Positions 1 through 12,734 of a stretch of 64,000 nucleotides of DNA are shown here, in pieces (within the stretch, counting starts at the first letter, position 1; every line of letters starts with the position of its first letter). The translations under genes and the position numbers were made by a program. Below the pieces are notes generated by a model that was not told the DNA's origin, did not search any database, and was given only the letters and a program-made list of their open reading frames with translations. Source of the DNA: Zoroaster sp. YZ-2022 (Eukaryota > Echinodermata > Asteroidea > Forcipulatida > Zoroasteridae); assembly GCA_029582265.1 (NCBI GenBank), contig CM055817.1, positions 28,080,258-28,144,257 of the forward strand. The letters run 5' to 3'.

Positions 1-360
1 ACCTAAGCAAAACTCGACCCACGAGTTGTCATACTTCGCATTTTCACATAGATACAAAACATGCAGCAGGAAAGCTCGTAATGTGACTCAGTTTGTAGAA
101 CCAATTACCTCACCATTACGTCAGTAAATATTTTTTTAATTAACATTTTAGTTTAATCTGCGGGACGTATAGATTGGCGAGAACAGACAAGTCGACCTAA
201 ACAAATATTGTGACCCTGCCGGGGTTAAGACATCTCGACCCTTGTGAAAACTCGACCTAAACAAAACTCGACCCACGTGTTGCCATACATAGCATTTGGC
301 ATTTTCGCATAAATGCAAAACATGCACCATGTGAAAGCCCATAAAGTCACTTAGTTTCTA
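1..360. repeat. Imperfect direct duplication
   Basis: A ~105-bp segment at 1-105 recurs with substitutions at 254-360. Both begin acctaa(g/a)caaaactcgac and share the segment ending in a cacttagttt-like stretch. A third partial start lies near 194. No coding sense is visible. It is probably interspersed or local repeat DNA. Confidence 0.6.
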
Positions 361-372
361 AAAACAACAACA

Positions 373-622
<250 letters not shown>

Positions 623-1019
623 TATTATGATGTAGTCAATATAAACTACGAAATTGTATTGCTCGAATTTACCAACTATGGGTAGAATGTGGTAACATCC
701 TTTCTTACAACAACAACAACAACAACGATGATATTGTACAATGATTACAGTTCATGCGTTTTAAGTTTATTTCAATATATTGTAAATACTAAACAAAGAA
801 CTCAGTGTTCCAATAATTATCAATATACATGCAGCCAAAACCCCTGTGTTCGTTTTCATCGAACACTTCGTTGCAATTTTGTACTATTGTAGTAATATTT
901 GTACAGATAATACTGCAAACAATAATGTCAATTTCGAACAATAAGAAACACCTCATCAGTCTCCTGGCACCTACTGTCCCAAAAAACTCACTCACTGTCT
1001 CATCTACCCACCCGTCCTG
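623..1019. other. No gene seen
   Basis: AT-rich DNA with a short (ACA)n stretch near 708-726. The small open frames here have no recognisable domain and no coding bias. Confidence 0.5.
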
Positions 1020-3640
1020 CTAGATGGAGCAGAATAATCACAATCACGTTGCTATTTGTTTTATTTTAATAACTGGGGCCATCAAGAGTTTTACTTGGTT
1101 GAGGAATAAGCCGATTGATTTAGTGCTCCGGATATTGAAACGTCATGGTCTAGCGAATGGGGATATCAAATATTATTTAATAATTTTTCTGGTAATATTG
1201 CTGGGGTCTTTATTCTTTTTAAAGCCTCCTTCCAGTTTGAGATGTTAAATATTTGGCGTGACCCCAAGAGACACATTTTGTTATTAAATATCAAAGTTGA
1301 GGGTGAAACTGTTTCCTTGATTAACGTTTATGTTCCCAAACATAATGACCCTGGGTACTTTAAGAAGTTGCACAAGTCATTAATTTGCACGTAGAAGGGA
1401 ACATTGTTCTGTGATGTGACTTTAATATTATTCAGTATTTCAGTTACTCAGAGGTTGTCTTCACACTAATGTTTCTGCTAAAAAAAGAGCTTATCGCTTT
1501 ACAGAAAAACATTGACTTATTTGGCGAAACCAAAATCCTGATGTTTAGCGGTATATAAATCATGACTAGATATAGATAATTTCTTTGTCTCTTTTAATTT
1601 AATTTCCCGTATTGATAAAAATGGGTTTAAGTCAGATAACTCAATGATAGGTCAGATCAGTAAGTCAGATCACTCAATTAAATGACTCCTTGCTTTGTTA
1701 TTTGCAATATGTCAATGAATTAAAAGTGTAATCTTGAGTGTAATCTAGCCTTGCGTTGGGAAATGATTAAATGTGGTATCCGTGGTTTCCCTATTTTCAA
1801 GCTTCTTCTGCAACGAAAAAGGTCTATAAAAATACCGAGCAGGTTCTTAATAATGAAATTACTTTGCCAGAGTCTCATACCCATTCTAACCCAATGACAT
1901 CCAGAGTATTAACAAGTTGTGCGATAAAAAACAGGAAATAGAAAAGCTTATTGAGCATAAAACAAGTGGTATGAAGAAGGTGAATTGTACAGAGAATGGG
2001 AATTATTTAAACAGAACAATTTCTAAGTTGAAAATTTATGATTTGATTAAGACTTATCCAAGAACAAATTTTAGCGTTCCTGTTATTCAAATGTGTACAA
2101 GTCCACCTTTAACGAGAACCAAATTTATGATACTAGCTTTAATCAGTTCTTTACAGAACCTCATTTAAAGGTTTTTTTTCACTTAGTAACTGAAGGTCTA
2201 TTTCAATTCTGAATACCGACTTTAAAAAGATTTATTGGAGAAAATATCTCTACTATTATACTATTATAGAAGTTTTCCACTTTACAGAAGATGAAGATAT
2301 TCCTGGTATGTTGTTCAGTTGGTGTAGATTTTGAGAAAAGCCTTTGATAAGCATTATTTAAATAGGACTTGTTTACAAGAACATTATAAGTACAATTATT
2401 AACAATGGTTATTCTTCTTTTCGTTGGCCAGAGTATTGGCAAGTTTGTCCTTTGTCACCTTATCTCTTCATTTTAGCAGTTGAACCTATTGTAGCTGATG
2501 CTATTAAGCGTAATAGGCCTAATAATATTACTGGAATTCGATTTGCTGATGATAACACTATATTGTTGGATGGGTCTGAAAAATCTTTATGTAAGACCTT
2601 GGAAATATTTATAACATTTTAATAAATGCTCAGGGTTGACTGTTAATTGCAAGTCAGAAATTAAACCAAAAATAGTATCCTTACTTTTGTGTCTGAATTT
2701 TCTGAGGTGTAGAGTAAAGAGTCTGTGAAATCATGTAAAGAGTGTATTTTAGTTAAAATTTTGATCCAATTGTGATGAGTATATGAAATTTGACACTGCA
2801 GGGAAAAATTACTATCCTCGAGTCGTTAATTATGCCTCAGTTAACAATAACAAACTGTTTATAAAGAAATTTAAGACTATGCTCTTTGCTTTTGTGTAAG
2901 CAATAAACCGGATAAAATGAAACGCTCTGTTTTATTGAATTGTAATCAAGGAGATTTGAATATGATCAATTATGAGCAGCATGTGTGTGTCTATTTTAAA
3001 GGCGGCTTGGGTAAAAAGGCTCATGATGAGAAAAAATACAGGTAGCTGGAAAGTTTTGTTTCTTATGCATCTTCATCTATTTACAGGTCAGAGTATTTTT
3101 TGAGGGAATATGTCTTCTAAATTGGTTTATTCGCTCAATTTGAGCTCCTCCATGTTATATTTTGTGCTTGGAGCCTTGTTACGTATAATATGCCTGCTAC
3201 TATTGACGATTTTGTAGATGGTCAAACTTATTTTTGGGGGGTTAAACTCATTTATTTCTGTTCAGGGACATCCTCTTTTTATAGACAATGGTTTGAAGCA
3301 GAACTCAGTAGAATAAATCATATCACTGGTCAAACTGGTAGATTTTTTATGTGTTTATGATATTTATGATCTTTATGATCCAGTTTTGTTGATAAAGTCG
3401 CCAGTATTTAACTCCTTTAAAAATTTAGTTAAAAGAGAAAATTGAATTTAATTGTACAAAGCGATAAACTAGAAATTTATCAAAGGAAAGTGGCATTGTT
3501 TTAAAAATACTTACAAACCATTTTATTTTTCTGCACTTACCTGTAATGTTTTTATAAATTGTTTTAAAATAATTTTTCTTACACGGATGCTTTTGTTATA
3601 CTGCTTGACTGAATTAATAAAAATATACAAATAATCAAAA
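1020..3640 (+). mobile_element. Decayed L1/Tx1-type LINE
   Basis: Conceptual translation across several frames gives ordered LINE ORF2 landmarks. An endonuclease-like stretch (GETVSLINVYVPKHNDPG) lies near 1300-1370. A pre-RT segment (LIEHKTSG, RTISKLKIYD) lies near 1945-2045. A frame-shifted VDFEK/AFDK reverse-transcriptase block lies near 2320-2350, and the catalytic FADD box (GIRFADDNTILLDGS) near 2535-2580. A C-terminal region continues to about 3480, followed by an A-rich end. Many stops and frameshifts make it non-functional. The clade is assigned by motif style only; the RT identity is firm. Confidence 0.8.
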
Positions 3641-4507
3641 ATATCCTGATAGCCCTTTTCTGATTAATCATGTGGTGTTTATTAGTGCTAGGTGTGTGCC
3701 CAAACAATGTTACAGTACTTAAGATATGGAAGAATAAGTGTATTGTAGCGAGAAAATCAAAGTGAATGAATGCATTAAGGAACGGAGCTTTGACAACACA
3801 CCAGTGTTGCGGGAAATTATTTGAGTGATGAATGATATATGTTGAGTCCAGTAAAGTTTGTAATCAATTATGACTCCCAGGAATTTGGTATAATAAACTC
3901 ATTTGATAGGTATATCATTGGTTATAATGTTGGTATTGCTAAGAGGTGGTTTAGACTTGCTGAATATCATATAATTCAACGGTAATATGGAGTGTTAGAA
4001 GTTTGAAGCAACGTGCTGACCAAAAGTATGCAATAAATCAAAAGTACAATATATACAACAATAAAACAAACAAACATGCATAAGGTCAATAAAGTAATTA
4101 TTAATATACATTATTCATACGTTGTTAACATGTATACGCGGTTATTGCAAACAGACCAAATTTCCCATACACAAATCGTTTAAAACACTGCTTGCCACAA
4201 TTCCAGCAATTTTGTCTGCAATTAGACATCGTTAAATAAATTTCCATTAAAAGAATATTATTAACTTTATTAAGGGTACTCAGGATGGCCTAACCAAATT
4301 CAATGGTTTCTTTGGTAAACAACTGTTTTTTGTTTTGTTTTTTCAGATCTTGAAGATATTACCGGGTTTGAGAAGTATAAGTGTATTGATGTATTGATTA
4401 CACAACAAATACGGAAATACACAAGTTATGGACATTTTAAAATAAGCTTATACATTTTAAAACACAAGATACACAACACCTATATTGAAGTGAAATTTAT
4501 GGACTAG
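3641..4507. other. No gene seen
   Basis: AT-rich sequence with only short, featureless open frames. I recognise no coding or RNA feature. Confidence 0.5.
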
Positions 4508-4604
4508 GCCTAAACTTTTTTTTGTTGGAGGGGCGGGGGGCTTGATCTCACACTAGGGATCATCATTTTGAAGAGCTCCCCCCCCCCAACAAAAACGGTT
4601 TAAA
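4508..4604. repeat. Imperfect inverted repeat (hairpin)
   Basis: The left arm, tttttgttggaggggcgggg, is followed about 30 nt later by its near reverse complement, a run of C then aacaaaaacggttt. The arms are ~25-28 bp with a G-rich/C-rich core. It could be a small foldback or a MITE end. No target duplication was identified. Confidence 0.6.
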
Positions 4605-5280
4605 TAATTAAAATTTACAACTCGTACAAGGGTTAAATTCTGGATCCCCGCCAAACTTATTGCCCAAGTTAAAATAGGGCCGTCTGCTAACTGAGCTGTA
4701 AGTATATATGCGGTCATTGAGTGTAGGAGGTATTATAGTTGGAGTCAGCCTTTGGGTGTACAGAGTTGGACCAAGGTACAAAATTGGTAATGTTGGTTAA
4801 AATTGCTTAAACAAGTACATGATCCATTTCCTTACACCATTCTGTGGGCAAAATTCCTTGAGAGCGTTAAAGTATCGCTATCACTGTACAACATATATTT
4901 TTAAAGGTTTTTGTTAGCCAAATGCCTTACTAAAACCACTTCTCCTAGCCTTTCCTGGTAACATATTATTGCTAAACCTCTCTGTATACAAATAGCCTGA
5001 TAGTACCACTATTACGATTGTCTTCAAAGATGCAGCACACAGGCCATGCTATGGAAATAAGTGACACAATATTAACCTTACCTCCTGAAACGTAAGCCAA
5101 AATTGAGGTAACCAGAACACATCTAAGGTGAACACACACATTTCCGCTCCAAGACCAACGTGGTAAATTCCACATTTGCTCCATTGCTGTTTACTGCCCG
5201 CATGAGAAGTAGAACGTTCTGCTGTATTGACGTGTGTGTGTTGTATACACCTCAACATTAACCAACCTTGCACAGGCTGA
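4605..5280. other. No gene seen
   Basis: Unremarkable AT-rich DNA. Open frames at 4972-5339 on the minus strand show no domain and overlap repeat sequence. Confidence 0.45.
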
Positions 5281-5835
5281 TGATATAATATGCGCGCATT
5301 AATATGGAGTAAGAGAGCCAACACGAGGAAATAGTGCACTTACTGACACAACCAGATTACATGATTGTTTAGAGTTGGAGAAGAAAAATAAGGTCAAAAT
5401 AACACAACAATAACTGCATTTAATTTATTCGTGTTATTGTATTTGCAATCAGCCGAAAGAGGTTTTCCTGATTGAGGTTCAACAGCGGGATTCAGTGACA
5501 TTATTCCTTTTTAAGGAATCATTACCGACTGTTGTCTCAGTCAGGAAACATCTCACTGTAGATCACTCCTTAAACTGTTGATCCAGCCACCGGTGCTCAT
5601 ATGCAGAACATTGAGTACCAATGGTGGCAGATATAAGGATTATGCCCAGTACCCATATCATATAATATGCGCGCATTAATATGGAGTAAGAGAGCCAACA
5701 CGAGAAAATAGTGCACTTACTGATGGTGATTCCAGACACAACCAGATTACATGATTGTTTAGAGTTGAGGAAGAAAAATAAGGTCAAAATAACACAACAA
5801 TAACTGCATTTAATTTATTCGTGTTATTGTATTTG
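5281..5835. repeat. Local duplication flanking a Merlin fragment
   Basis: A ~165-bp segment at 5281-5448 (starts atataatatgcgcgcattaa) recurs at 5663-5835, differing mainly by a ~14-bp insertion. The two copies bracket the Merlin transposase fragment at 5449-5668, so that fragment sits between direct repeats. Confidence 0.8.
5449..5668 (+). pseudogene. Merlin (ISXO2-like) transposase fragment
   Basis: Nearly identical to 7195-7421. It reads, in broken frames, the middle of an ISXO2-like DDE transposase: a GIITDC segment matching the second catalytic Asp region, then a QPPVL/NIE-region remnant. Eukaryotic Merlin elements carry this IS1016/IS1595-related transposase. Stops and indels show that it is dead. 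Confidence 0.7.
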
Positions 5836-6430
5836 TTGTGTATGTATAAGGCTTTTCCAAATTGAATGTGATTCATTTGTGGAATTACATAATCTTGATT
5901 ACTTTGTCATTTAGTTACGGCTTTATGATGGCATTTTTCCAACGCCATAATAAGCTTTGTGTGTGTAACCTTTCACACAATTTGTTACAATGAGTCACTG
6001 TTTAAAGTACCTATGAAATGCACTTTATGTACATACATAATGTTAGCAAATATTCATGCTTCTGGACAGTTTAAACAAAAATAATGGAAGTCACTAGTTG
6101 ACAGAAAGTGAAGATTAATGAATAATGGTACTGTTTGAATTTTTAAACAAATGTTCATGCTTAGGTTATCGTTGACACATGATGGCGCTGTTTGTGAGAT
6201 CACAACAGAAACTCAGTTTATACAGCATATTATAATGAATATAAAAGTTAGCGTAGATCATGATGTAATATGTGAATTTATATGGAATATTCCACGGGAA
6301 ACAGACAAGGGTGTGTAAGGACAAAATACCAACCATTGAGAAGTGCTGTCTATTGTTCTCAAGGTGTATAAGTACAATAAAGAAGTATTCAAGGACCAAT
6401 GATACGATGAGTTCTTGGAATTAAAGCAAG
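5836..6430. other. No gene seen
   Basis: AT-rich DNA between two Merlin remnants. No recognisable coding feature. Confidence 0.45.
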
Positions 6431-7560
6431 TTGCTGGGAAGACTTTCAACACCCGATTCAACGGCGGATTTCTGCAAGGAATGGGGCCTCATTGCTGATA
6501 CACTGGAGTGTCGATACTGCAGGCATCCCTTGTCCTGGTCCGTGAAAACGGACTGGGGCGACGGGTTTGCCTTTCGGTGTCACAACCCGCAGAGGTGTCG
6601 TACTTGCAGCTGGCAGCTCGTTTAGCGCTAGCAAAATGTCAGTGAAGAAAATCCTGGTGCTTACTTACTGCTGGGCTACAAGAATATCAAATGAAGCGGC
6701 AATGTTGTGTTTTCTGTCATTTTGGCCACTTGTTTTGTCTTTCAATGTTTTGTCTTTCATTCTTTTGTCTGACTGTTTCTCTTTGTCAGTTTCTTTGTCC
6801 CTTTTGGTAGTGTTTTGTTTGTATTTTGTTTTTATTAAGTTTAAAGGCTATTTTGACGTATTATGTATATTCTTTTATGAATTGATATGTGTATGTTTAT
6901 TTTTAAAATATTGATAAATCTTATATTTTTGTTTACTGGCTGAAAAATCATCTAAATAAAGAAATAAGAGAGAGTAGTCTTGACAAATGTGTGAATACAC
7001 TGATGTAGTAACTGTCATAAACTAGTTCACTTTTTGCCGTGAAATTCGCCTTCATGGAGTCCAGCAGAAGAGCATCAAGGCAATAATAGGTGGACCAGGA
7101 AAAGTGGTCGAAATAGATGAGTCCAAATTTGGCTGCCGCAAATACAACAGATGTCGTTTGGTCGATAGTAAATAAGTATTACGTGACATTTGCCATCAGC
7201 CGAAAGAGGTTTTCCTGATTGAAGTTCAACAGCTGGATTCAGTGACATCTATTCCTTTTTAAAGGAATCATTACCGACTGTTTTAAGTCGTATGATTGTC
7301 TCAGTCAGGAAACATCTCACTGTAGATCACTCCGTAAACTGATCCAGCCACCGGTGCTCATATGCAGAACATTGAGTACCAGTGGTGGCAGATATAAGGA
7401 TTATGCCCAGTACCCATATCAGCAGTAACAACGGCTTCGGCTTCCGCCTAGCCGAGTACATGTGGCGTCGCAAAAACATAGGAAAAGACCACTTTGAACA
7501 GCTTCTCATGTGACATCTTGCTATTGTACATGCTTCTAAGGTCTTCGCCAGCCTCCCCAG
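6431..7560 (+). pseudogene. Merlin (ISXO2-like) transposase, decayed
   Basis: The N-terminal zinc-binding part is readable at 6431-6690 (DFCKEWGLIADTLECRYC, then FRCHNPQRCRTCSW, then SVKKILVLTYCWA). A ~350-bp low-complexity T-rich stretch follows. The DDE domain resumes near 7080: GGPGKVVEIDESKFGCRKYN carries the first Asp, IITDCFKSYDCLSQ (about 7264-7300) the second, and NIEYQWW (about 7365) the Glu. FRLAEYMWRRKNIGKDHFEQ near 7440-7500 is the usual C-terminal block. Frameshifts between blocks mean it cannot be expressed intact. The domain set matches IS1595/IS1016-type transposases, known in animals as Merlin. Confidence 0.85.
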
Positions 7561-8536
7561 CCCAGGCTACCGCCTACGCGGTAAGCCGTCCAACATCATC
7601 AGTTAAACCATCAACATTAGTATGTAGGCTAATCTGTTCTGTGTAAATAAACGAACCTTTCATGAATTTTTCTACACACACGCATGTGATAGATGTGAAC
7701 AACAATAATTCAAGATAGGCCTATTTCAAAATCGTTATTTCTTTCCCTTCGAAAACAAATCCTCAATAGCCACGAATAAAACTTTACAAAATACTCTCTT
7801 TCCCTTCTAAATTAAAAAAAAAATATTTGCAGTCATCATGTCGGAGTGACAACAGTGGGTGAACAATTGGGCGTGTCAAATATCATTTTTCAAATGCCAA
7901 TATCCGTGCTTTCTATTAATTTTAGCATTGACCTCCCAACTTTAGAAAAAAAAAGAAAATGGCCATTGGGATTTGGGGGAGGTGATAATGACTGCTGAAA
8001 AAAACATGGCGTCCACTTTTCCGAAGTCATCGTACACCAAAAATACATGAGTGTTCATGAAAAAAAAAATCTGAAATAATTTATACGTCCATCATCATCC
8101 ATACGTTCTCCACCTTACTGAGCAGGTAAGATTACATTATTGGTCATAATAAGTGAGAATAAGTGGTGGTTGGGTTAGACATTCTACCCTTGTATTGGTA
8201 TAGTGTTGTAGGCCTAGGCTAAACTGCAAAACTATAGTTGGGCGATAACAATGTGATAACAATAACAATGTGTTACTTGACGTACACACTTATGCGTTCA
8301 AGTGTCAGTGTATTAAACTATTTAAATGCGCCCTGATAACTTTGAGATGAATGTTGCATGTTCATTTTCCTAACTTCTGGTTAAACCCCTAAAGGCAATA
8401 ACGGTATAAGATGTAAGGTTGAAGGTTCGCAATTGACAAAGATCTTCTTGAACACAAGATAATTATGAGCTATCTTTATAGCTCTAATTTAATTTTTACC
8501 CTACGTCTGTACAGCATTGCATACTCAGTGCTTTCC
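7561..8536. other. No gene seen
   Basis: AT-rich, with A-runs near 7808 and 8060. No domain-bearing open frame. Confidence 0.45.
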
Positions 8537-8601
8537 GACTCGGGTGGGATTCGAACCCTGCTTACTAGTGCAGAACGTCTTAACCTCTCGACCACCAAGC
8601 T
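8537..8601 (-). repeat. tRNA-like sequence (pseudo-tRNA or SINE head)
   Basis: On the minus strand an A-box (TGGTCGAGAGGTTAAGAC) is followed 21 nt later by a good B-box (GGGTTCGAATCCC). The flanks can pair as a partial acceptor stem (AGCTTGG with CCGAGTC, including G-U pairs). It is only 65 nt long with a poor anticodon arm and no variable loop, so it is more likely a tRNA-derived SINE head or pseudo-tRNA than a working tRNA gene. Confidence 0.55.
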
Positions 8602-8699
8602 TTCCCGTTGACGACTGGCCAGCTAGAATTCTATATAGCAGCGGGTTCCGCGATACTATAGGTTGATGAAATTCTTGCGTCGGGTGATAAACAATTGAT

Positions 8700-9350
8700 T
8701 ATTATGTAAGACTGATTGCGGTGACACCATGTGGAATCTCAATTGAGTAGTAATTAGTTCTGAAAAGAACTGGGGGTACAACTCGACGTTTCGATCAGTA
8801 TGCTCTGATCGTCCTCAGGAGAATGCCGGACTCTGGAAAAGGCTGCTGCTTAAGTAGACTGCTGGAGGATCATCCATGAATGGATGCTGGAGGATTAGTT
8901 CGTTGAGGCGCGCAGGCGGGAAACTGTGAGACTATGAGACTAGGATCCTAGGGGTTGGGGGAGAGTCTGAGTGTGTGCTCACTGAACTGAATCAGTTGTT
9001 AACAAGCACAGGGGAAGGAGGGTGGTTGACTTAGGATATAGGGGATCCCTCAGTCTGGGGTGGGTTATGGACTTTGGATATAGAAGATCCTTCAGTCTGT
9101 AGTATAGGTCGCCAAATGTCGCTGATGAAGAAACCGATGTCCTGTGGCACAGTGTCGTGTTTGACGATCTCGATGGCCTCTCTGATGCGTCTGGGGTGCC
9201 ATGCGTCGATGGGTGTGATGAGTTGGGCTGCCTGCCAGTCGATTTGGTGGTCCTTGATGTGCGAGTGCTTGACGATGGCGGACTTCTCGAAATCTCCTCT
9301 GCGGCCGTGTGCTCGGTGTTCCTTCAATCTGATGGGGAGGTTGCGTTTTT
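8700..9350 (-). mobile_element. Penelope-like element, 3' part with GIY-YIG endonuclease C-terminus
   Basis: Minus-strand reading from ~9345 gives RLKEHRAHGRRGDFEKSA, then HSHIKDHQIDW, then AWHPRRIREAIEI. This is the C-terminal half of the GIY-YIG endonuclease that follows the RT in Penelope-like elements. The GIY-YIG core and the RT are absent (5' truncation at ~9350). The 3' non-coding part (to ~8700) contains the conserved motif CTGAGGACGATCAG...CTGATCGAAACGTCGAG, found again at 22501, 26760, 27086, 34684 and 40430-40530. Confidence 0.85.
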
Positions 9351-10829
9351 GTTTTTTGATTATTATTTTTTTGGTATTATTATTATTTTTTTGCCTAACG
9401 CCAACGTGTGTATAGCACTGCATACCCCAAACTCAGGACGACGAGGGACAAGAACAAAATACTGGCGATTTAAAATACTGGCAAAATTAATGTGTTGGCT
9501 GCAATGCTGAAGTTGGAAATGACCGCCACATACTTTCTATATCACAAAAGCTACTGGAATGCGCGAAATCTATCGCAGCTTACGTAACTTACATTGTGTT
9601 TAAAAAAGCTTTTTAAATTGAAAGCATGCTGCAAATTATTTGACTGCATTCCAAATGTCATTTAGTTCATGGTTAACTTCTAACTACAGAGGGCACTATA
9701 ATTATGCACCTGTTATGCTAAAATCTCAAGTGCAGGTGCTATTTACAAAGAATACCGTACCGGTACTTTATATGTAATTAAATGCCTGGCAGCATACCCT
9801 GAAAGTTTGCTGTTCACACCCATATAACAACAAATGTCATTTCCCGAACTCTAATGAAATTATTGTTCATATTATTTACACACTCTTAAATTCATTAGTC
9901 TCTAACTCATTAAGAAGGTCCAGTCCTATTTTCTTCCCCATGCCACCCGTTACATTGGCTGTACGGTTCCACACCAAGTCGTGAGCAAGACGACAGGGTA
10001 GCCACCCACTGACAGCTAAATATATATATAGGCTATGTGTACGTTAATATGCAACTATTGATTAATCGTCTTGCACTACATGTACATTATTTCATGACTG
10101 CATATAACTTTGGGTTCTTACAGGAATTGACCATCAGTTGCGTGGTCACCTTAGGAAATGTTGATTAATTGTTTTTGTTTAGGGTTACATTATGACAGAA
10201 TCATTTCCAATGTCTCACTAAAATATGCGACACGCGATTCACTGATTCAAGTACCCACTGAACCCATGCAAGAACATGTTTTTATCAAGTTTGAGTTTTC
10301 TACAAGTGACTTCATCCCAAACGCTTCCCAAAGTATATAAAGAAGGTCAACATTCTACTTAACTCCAAGTAATCGGTGGTACAAGATGAGATTATTTAAA
10401 ATGATTATCAGCCCCACAATTTCGTTCGGACATTCTACACAGCCTAATTAGCTGTGGTCTGTCGTTTTCTCGTTCTGCGTCAACTTGGCAGAAGCTGCAG
10501 CAGTCCTTCCCCACGTCAACGCCTCACCCTGCTGTATTCCATCACATAATCAGGTTCATCGAGCCATGTAGATGATGTACGATCCTTACTTCGACAGTCG
10601 GATGAGCAAAACCAATCCCCATCTATGTAAAACTGGTTTCCCCATTTCATTCAAAGCTGCTGTGGTTGTCATTGTATAGCTGATCAAGATTTTGACCACT
10701 GACGCCGACAAGTGTCCCTGATTTTGAATAAAATCACTACATCACTCTTAAGTATTCAGCGCCTTCTATGTTGTGCTTGCATTATGCAAACGATTATGTG
10801 GGCATTGATTGTTCAGGTTTCCGGTTTTC
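9351..10829. other. No gene recognised
   Basis: Mixed sequence. At 10440-10640 the minus strand can be read as WFCSSDCRSK followed by ~20 unremarkable residues, a weak Cys-pair motif that I cannot assign. There is an (AT)n patch near 10021. Nothing else is supported. Confidence 0.4.
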
Positions 10830-12450
10830 AGGTTTATTTTTCTCCACAGAGTCACTTAAATGATTTCAACAGGAATATACTTTTACAAAATAAACAATTC
10901 TCTGGTCGGTATTCGATCCAAAGATTTCTGGCTCGTCAGTGACACGCTCTACCAACTGAGCTAACTGATTCTTGAGAATTTGTAAGGTTAAAGATATATT
11001 TGAAGTTAAAAGACCATTTAAATATTTACAACAGGAATATTCTTTTACAAAATTAACAATTCTCTGGTCGGGATTCGATCCAAAGATCTCTGGATCGTCA
11101 GTCACGCGCACTAACAAATGACCTGATTCATGTTCATTCGATAGGTTAAAGATATATTTGAAGTTAAAAGACCATTTAAATATTTTCAACAGGAATATAC
11201 TTTTACAAAATAAACAATTCTCTGGTCGTGATTCGATCCAAGGATCTCTGGCTCGTCACTCACGCGCTTTACCAATTGAGCTAACTGATTCTTGTGCATT
11301 CGATAGGTTAAAGATATATTTGAAGTTAAAAGACCATTTAAATGTTTTCAACAGGAATGTACTTTTACAAAATTAAAAACAGTCTGCTCGGGATTCGATC
11401 CAAGGTTGTCCGGCTCGTCATTCACGTGCTCTACCAATTGAGCTAAAATGATTCGTGTGCATTCGATAGGTTAAATATATATTTGAACTTAAAGACCATT
11501 TAAATATTTACAAGAGGAATATACGTTTACAAAATAAACAATTCTCTGGTCGTGATTCGATCCAAGGATCTCTGGCTCGTCAGTCACGCTCTCTACCAAC
11601 TGAGCTACCTGATTCTTGTGCATTTGCAAGGTTGAAGATATATTTGAAGTTAAAAGACCATTTAATAAAATGTTTTCAATATGAATATATTTTTACAAAA
11701 TTAACAATTCTCTGGTCAGGATTCGATCCAAACATCTCTGGCTCGTCAGTCACGCGCACTACCAACTGAGCTAACTGATTATTGTGCATTCGCTAGGTTA
11801 AATATATATTTGAAGTTAAAAGACCATTTAAATGTTTTCAACAGGAATATACTTTTACAAAATTAACAATTCTCTGGTCGGGATTCGATACAAAGATCTC
11901 TGGCTCGTCAGTCACGCGCACTACCAAATGAACTAAGTGATTGTTGTGCATTCGATATGCTAAAGATACATTTGAAGTTAAAAGACCATTTAAATGTTTT
12001 CAAAAGGAATATACTTTTACAAATTTAACAATTCTCTGGTCGGGATTCGATTCAAGAATCTCTGGCTCGTCACTCACGCGCACTAACAACTGACCTAACT
12101 GATTCTTGTGTATTTATTAGGTAAATATATATTTGAAGTTAAAGGACCATTTAAATGTTTCCAACAGGAACATACCTTTACAAAATTTACAATTCTCTGG
12201 TCGAGATTCGATACAACGATCTCTGGCTCGTCAGTCACGCGCACTACCAACTGAGCTAACTGATTGTTACGCATTCGGTAGGTTAATTAAAGATACATTT
12301 GAAGTTAAAAGACCATTTAAATGTTTTCAAAAGGAATATACTTTTACAAAAGTAACAATTCTCTAGTCAGGATTCGATCTAAGGATCTCTGGCTCTTCAG
12401 TCACGCGCACTGCCTCGCTAACTGATTCTTGTGCAGTCGCTAGGTTAAAG
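10830..12450 (-). repeat. Tandem array of ~10 tRNA-like (SINE-like) units, ~162 bp each
   Basis: The motif attctctggtcgggattcga begins at about 10897, 11059, 11217, 11378, 11541, 11707, 11869, 12031, 12192 and 12357, a spacing of 158-166 bp. On the minus strand each unit contains an A-box (TAGCTCAGTTGGTAG), a B-box (GGATCGAATCC) and then a ~95-nt AT-rich tail ending in AATCAGT, directly followed by the next A-box. Units differ by scattered substitutions, so the array is not freshly amplified. It is a tRNA-derived SINE-like sequence amplified as a satellite. Confidence 0.88.
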
Positions 12451-12734
12451 ATATATTTGAGTAGCCTTTGGATCTAAGTTGGATCTAAGTTGTTGTTTGG
12501 TTGTTATGATTTAGATTGAACAATTACGTTTGAAGCAGTAAGAGGCTAAAGTAGCCTCATGGCCCATAAATGTAACGTGGTCGACGGTGGAATTTCCCAT
12601 ATTACCACCATTAGCAACACTATGGAGCCATGGCTGTTGAAGGCGACATGGACATGTAAGCTTCTAAAAAAATATAATTTAGCAATTACGTTTAAACATT
12701 TTGTGCATGAAACTACTATTACTCTGTCGACTCA
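12451..12734. other. No gene seen
   Basis: Transition sequence between the tRNA-like array and a LINE fragment. It contains a local gatctaagttg duplication near 12471-12492. Confidence 0.4.

Noticed and set aside
6567..6914. A hydrophobic 115-codon open frame as a membrane protein gene
   Set aside because: It starts inside the Merlin zinc-binding segment and runs into T-rich low-complexity DNA. The hydrophobicity comes from TTT/TTG codons.
6431..7560. Bacterial contamination because of the IS1595-type transposase
   Set aside because: Merlin elements carry this domain in animals, and the copy is decayed and embedded in eukaryotic repeats.
9074..9510. Plus-strand open frames of 113-117 codons
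   Set aside because: Antisense shadows of the minus-strand Penelope endonuclease remnant.
10830..12450. A cluster of functional tRNA genes
   Set aside because: A- and B-boxes are present, but acceptor and anticodon stems do not form well and every unit carries a long non-tRNA tail. A SINE-like satellite fits better.
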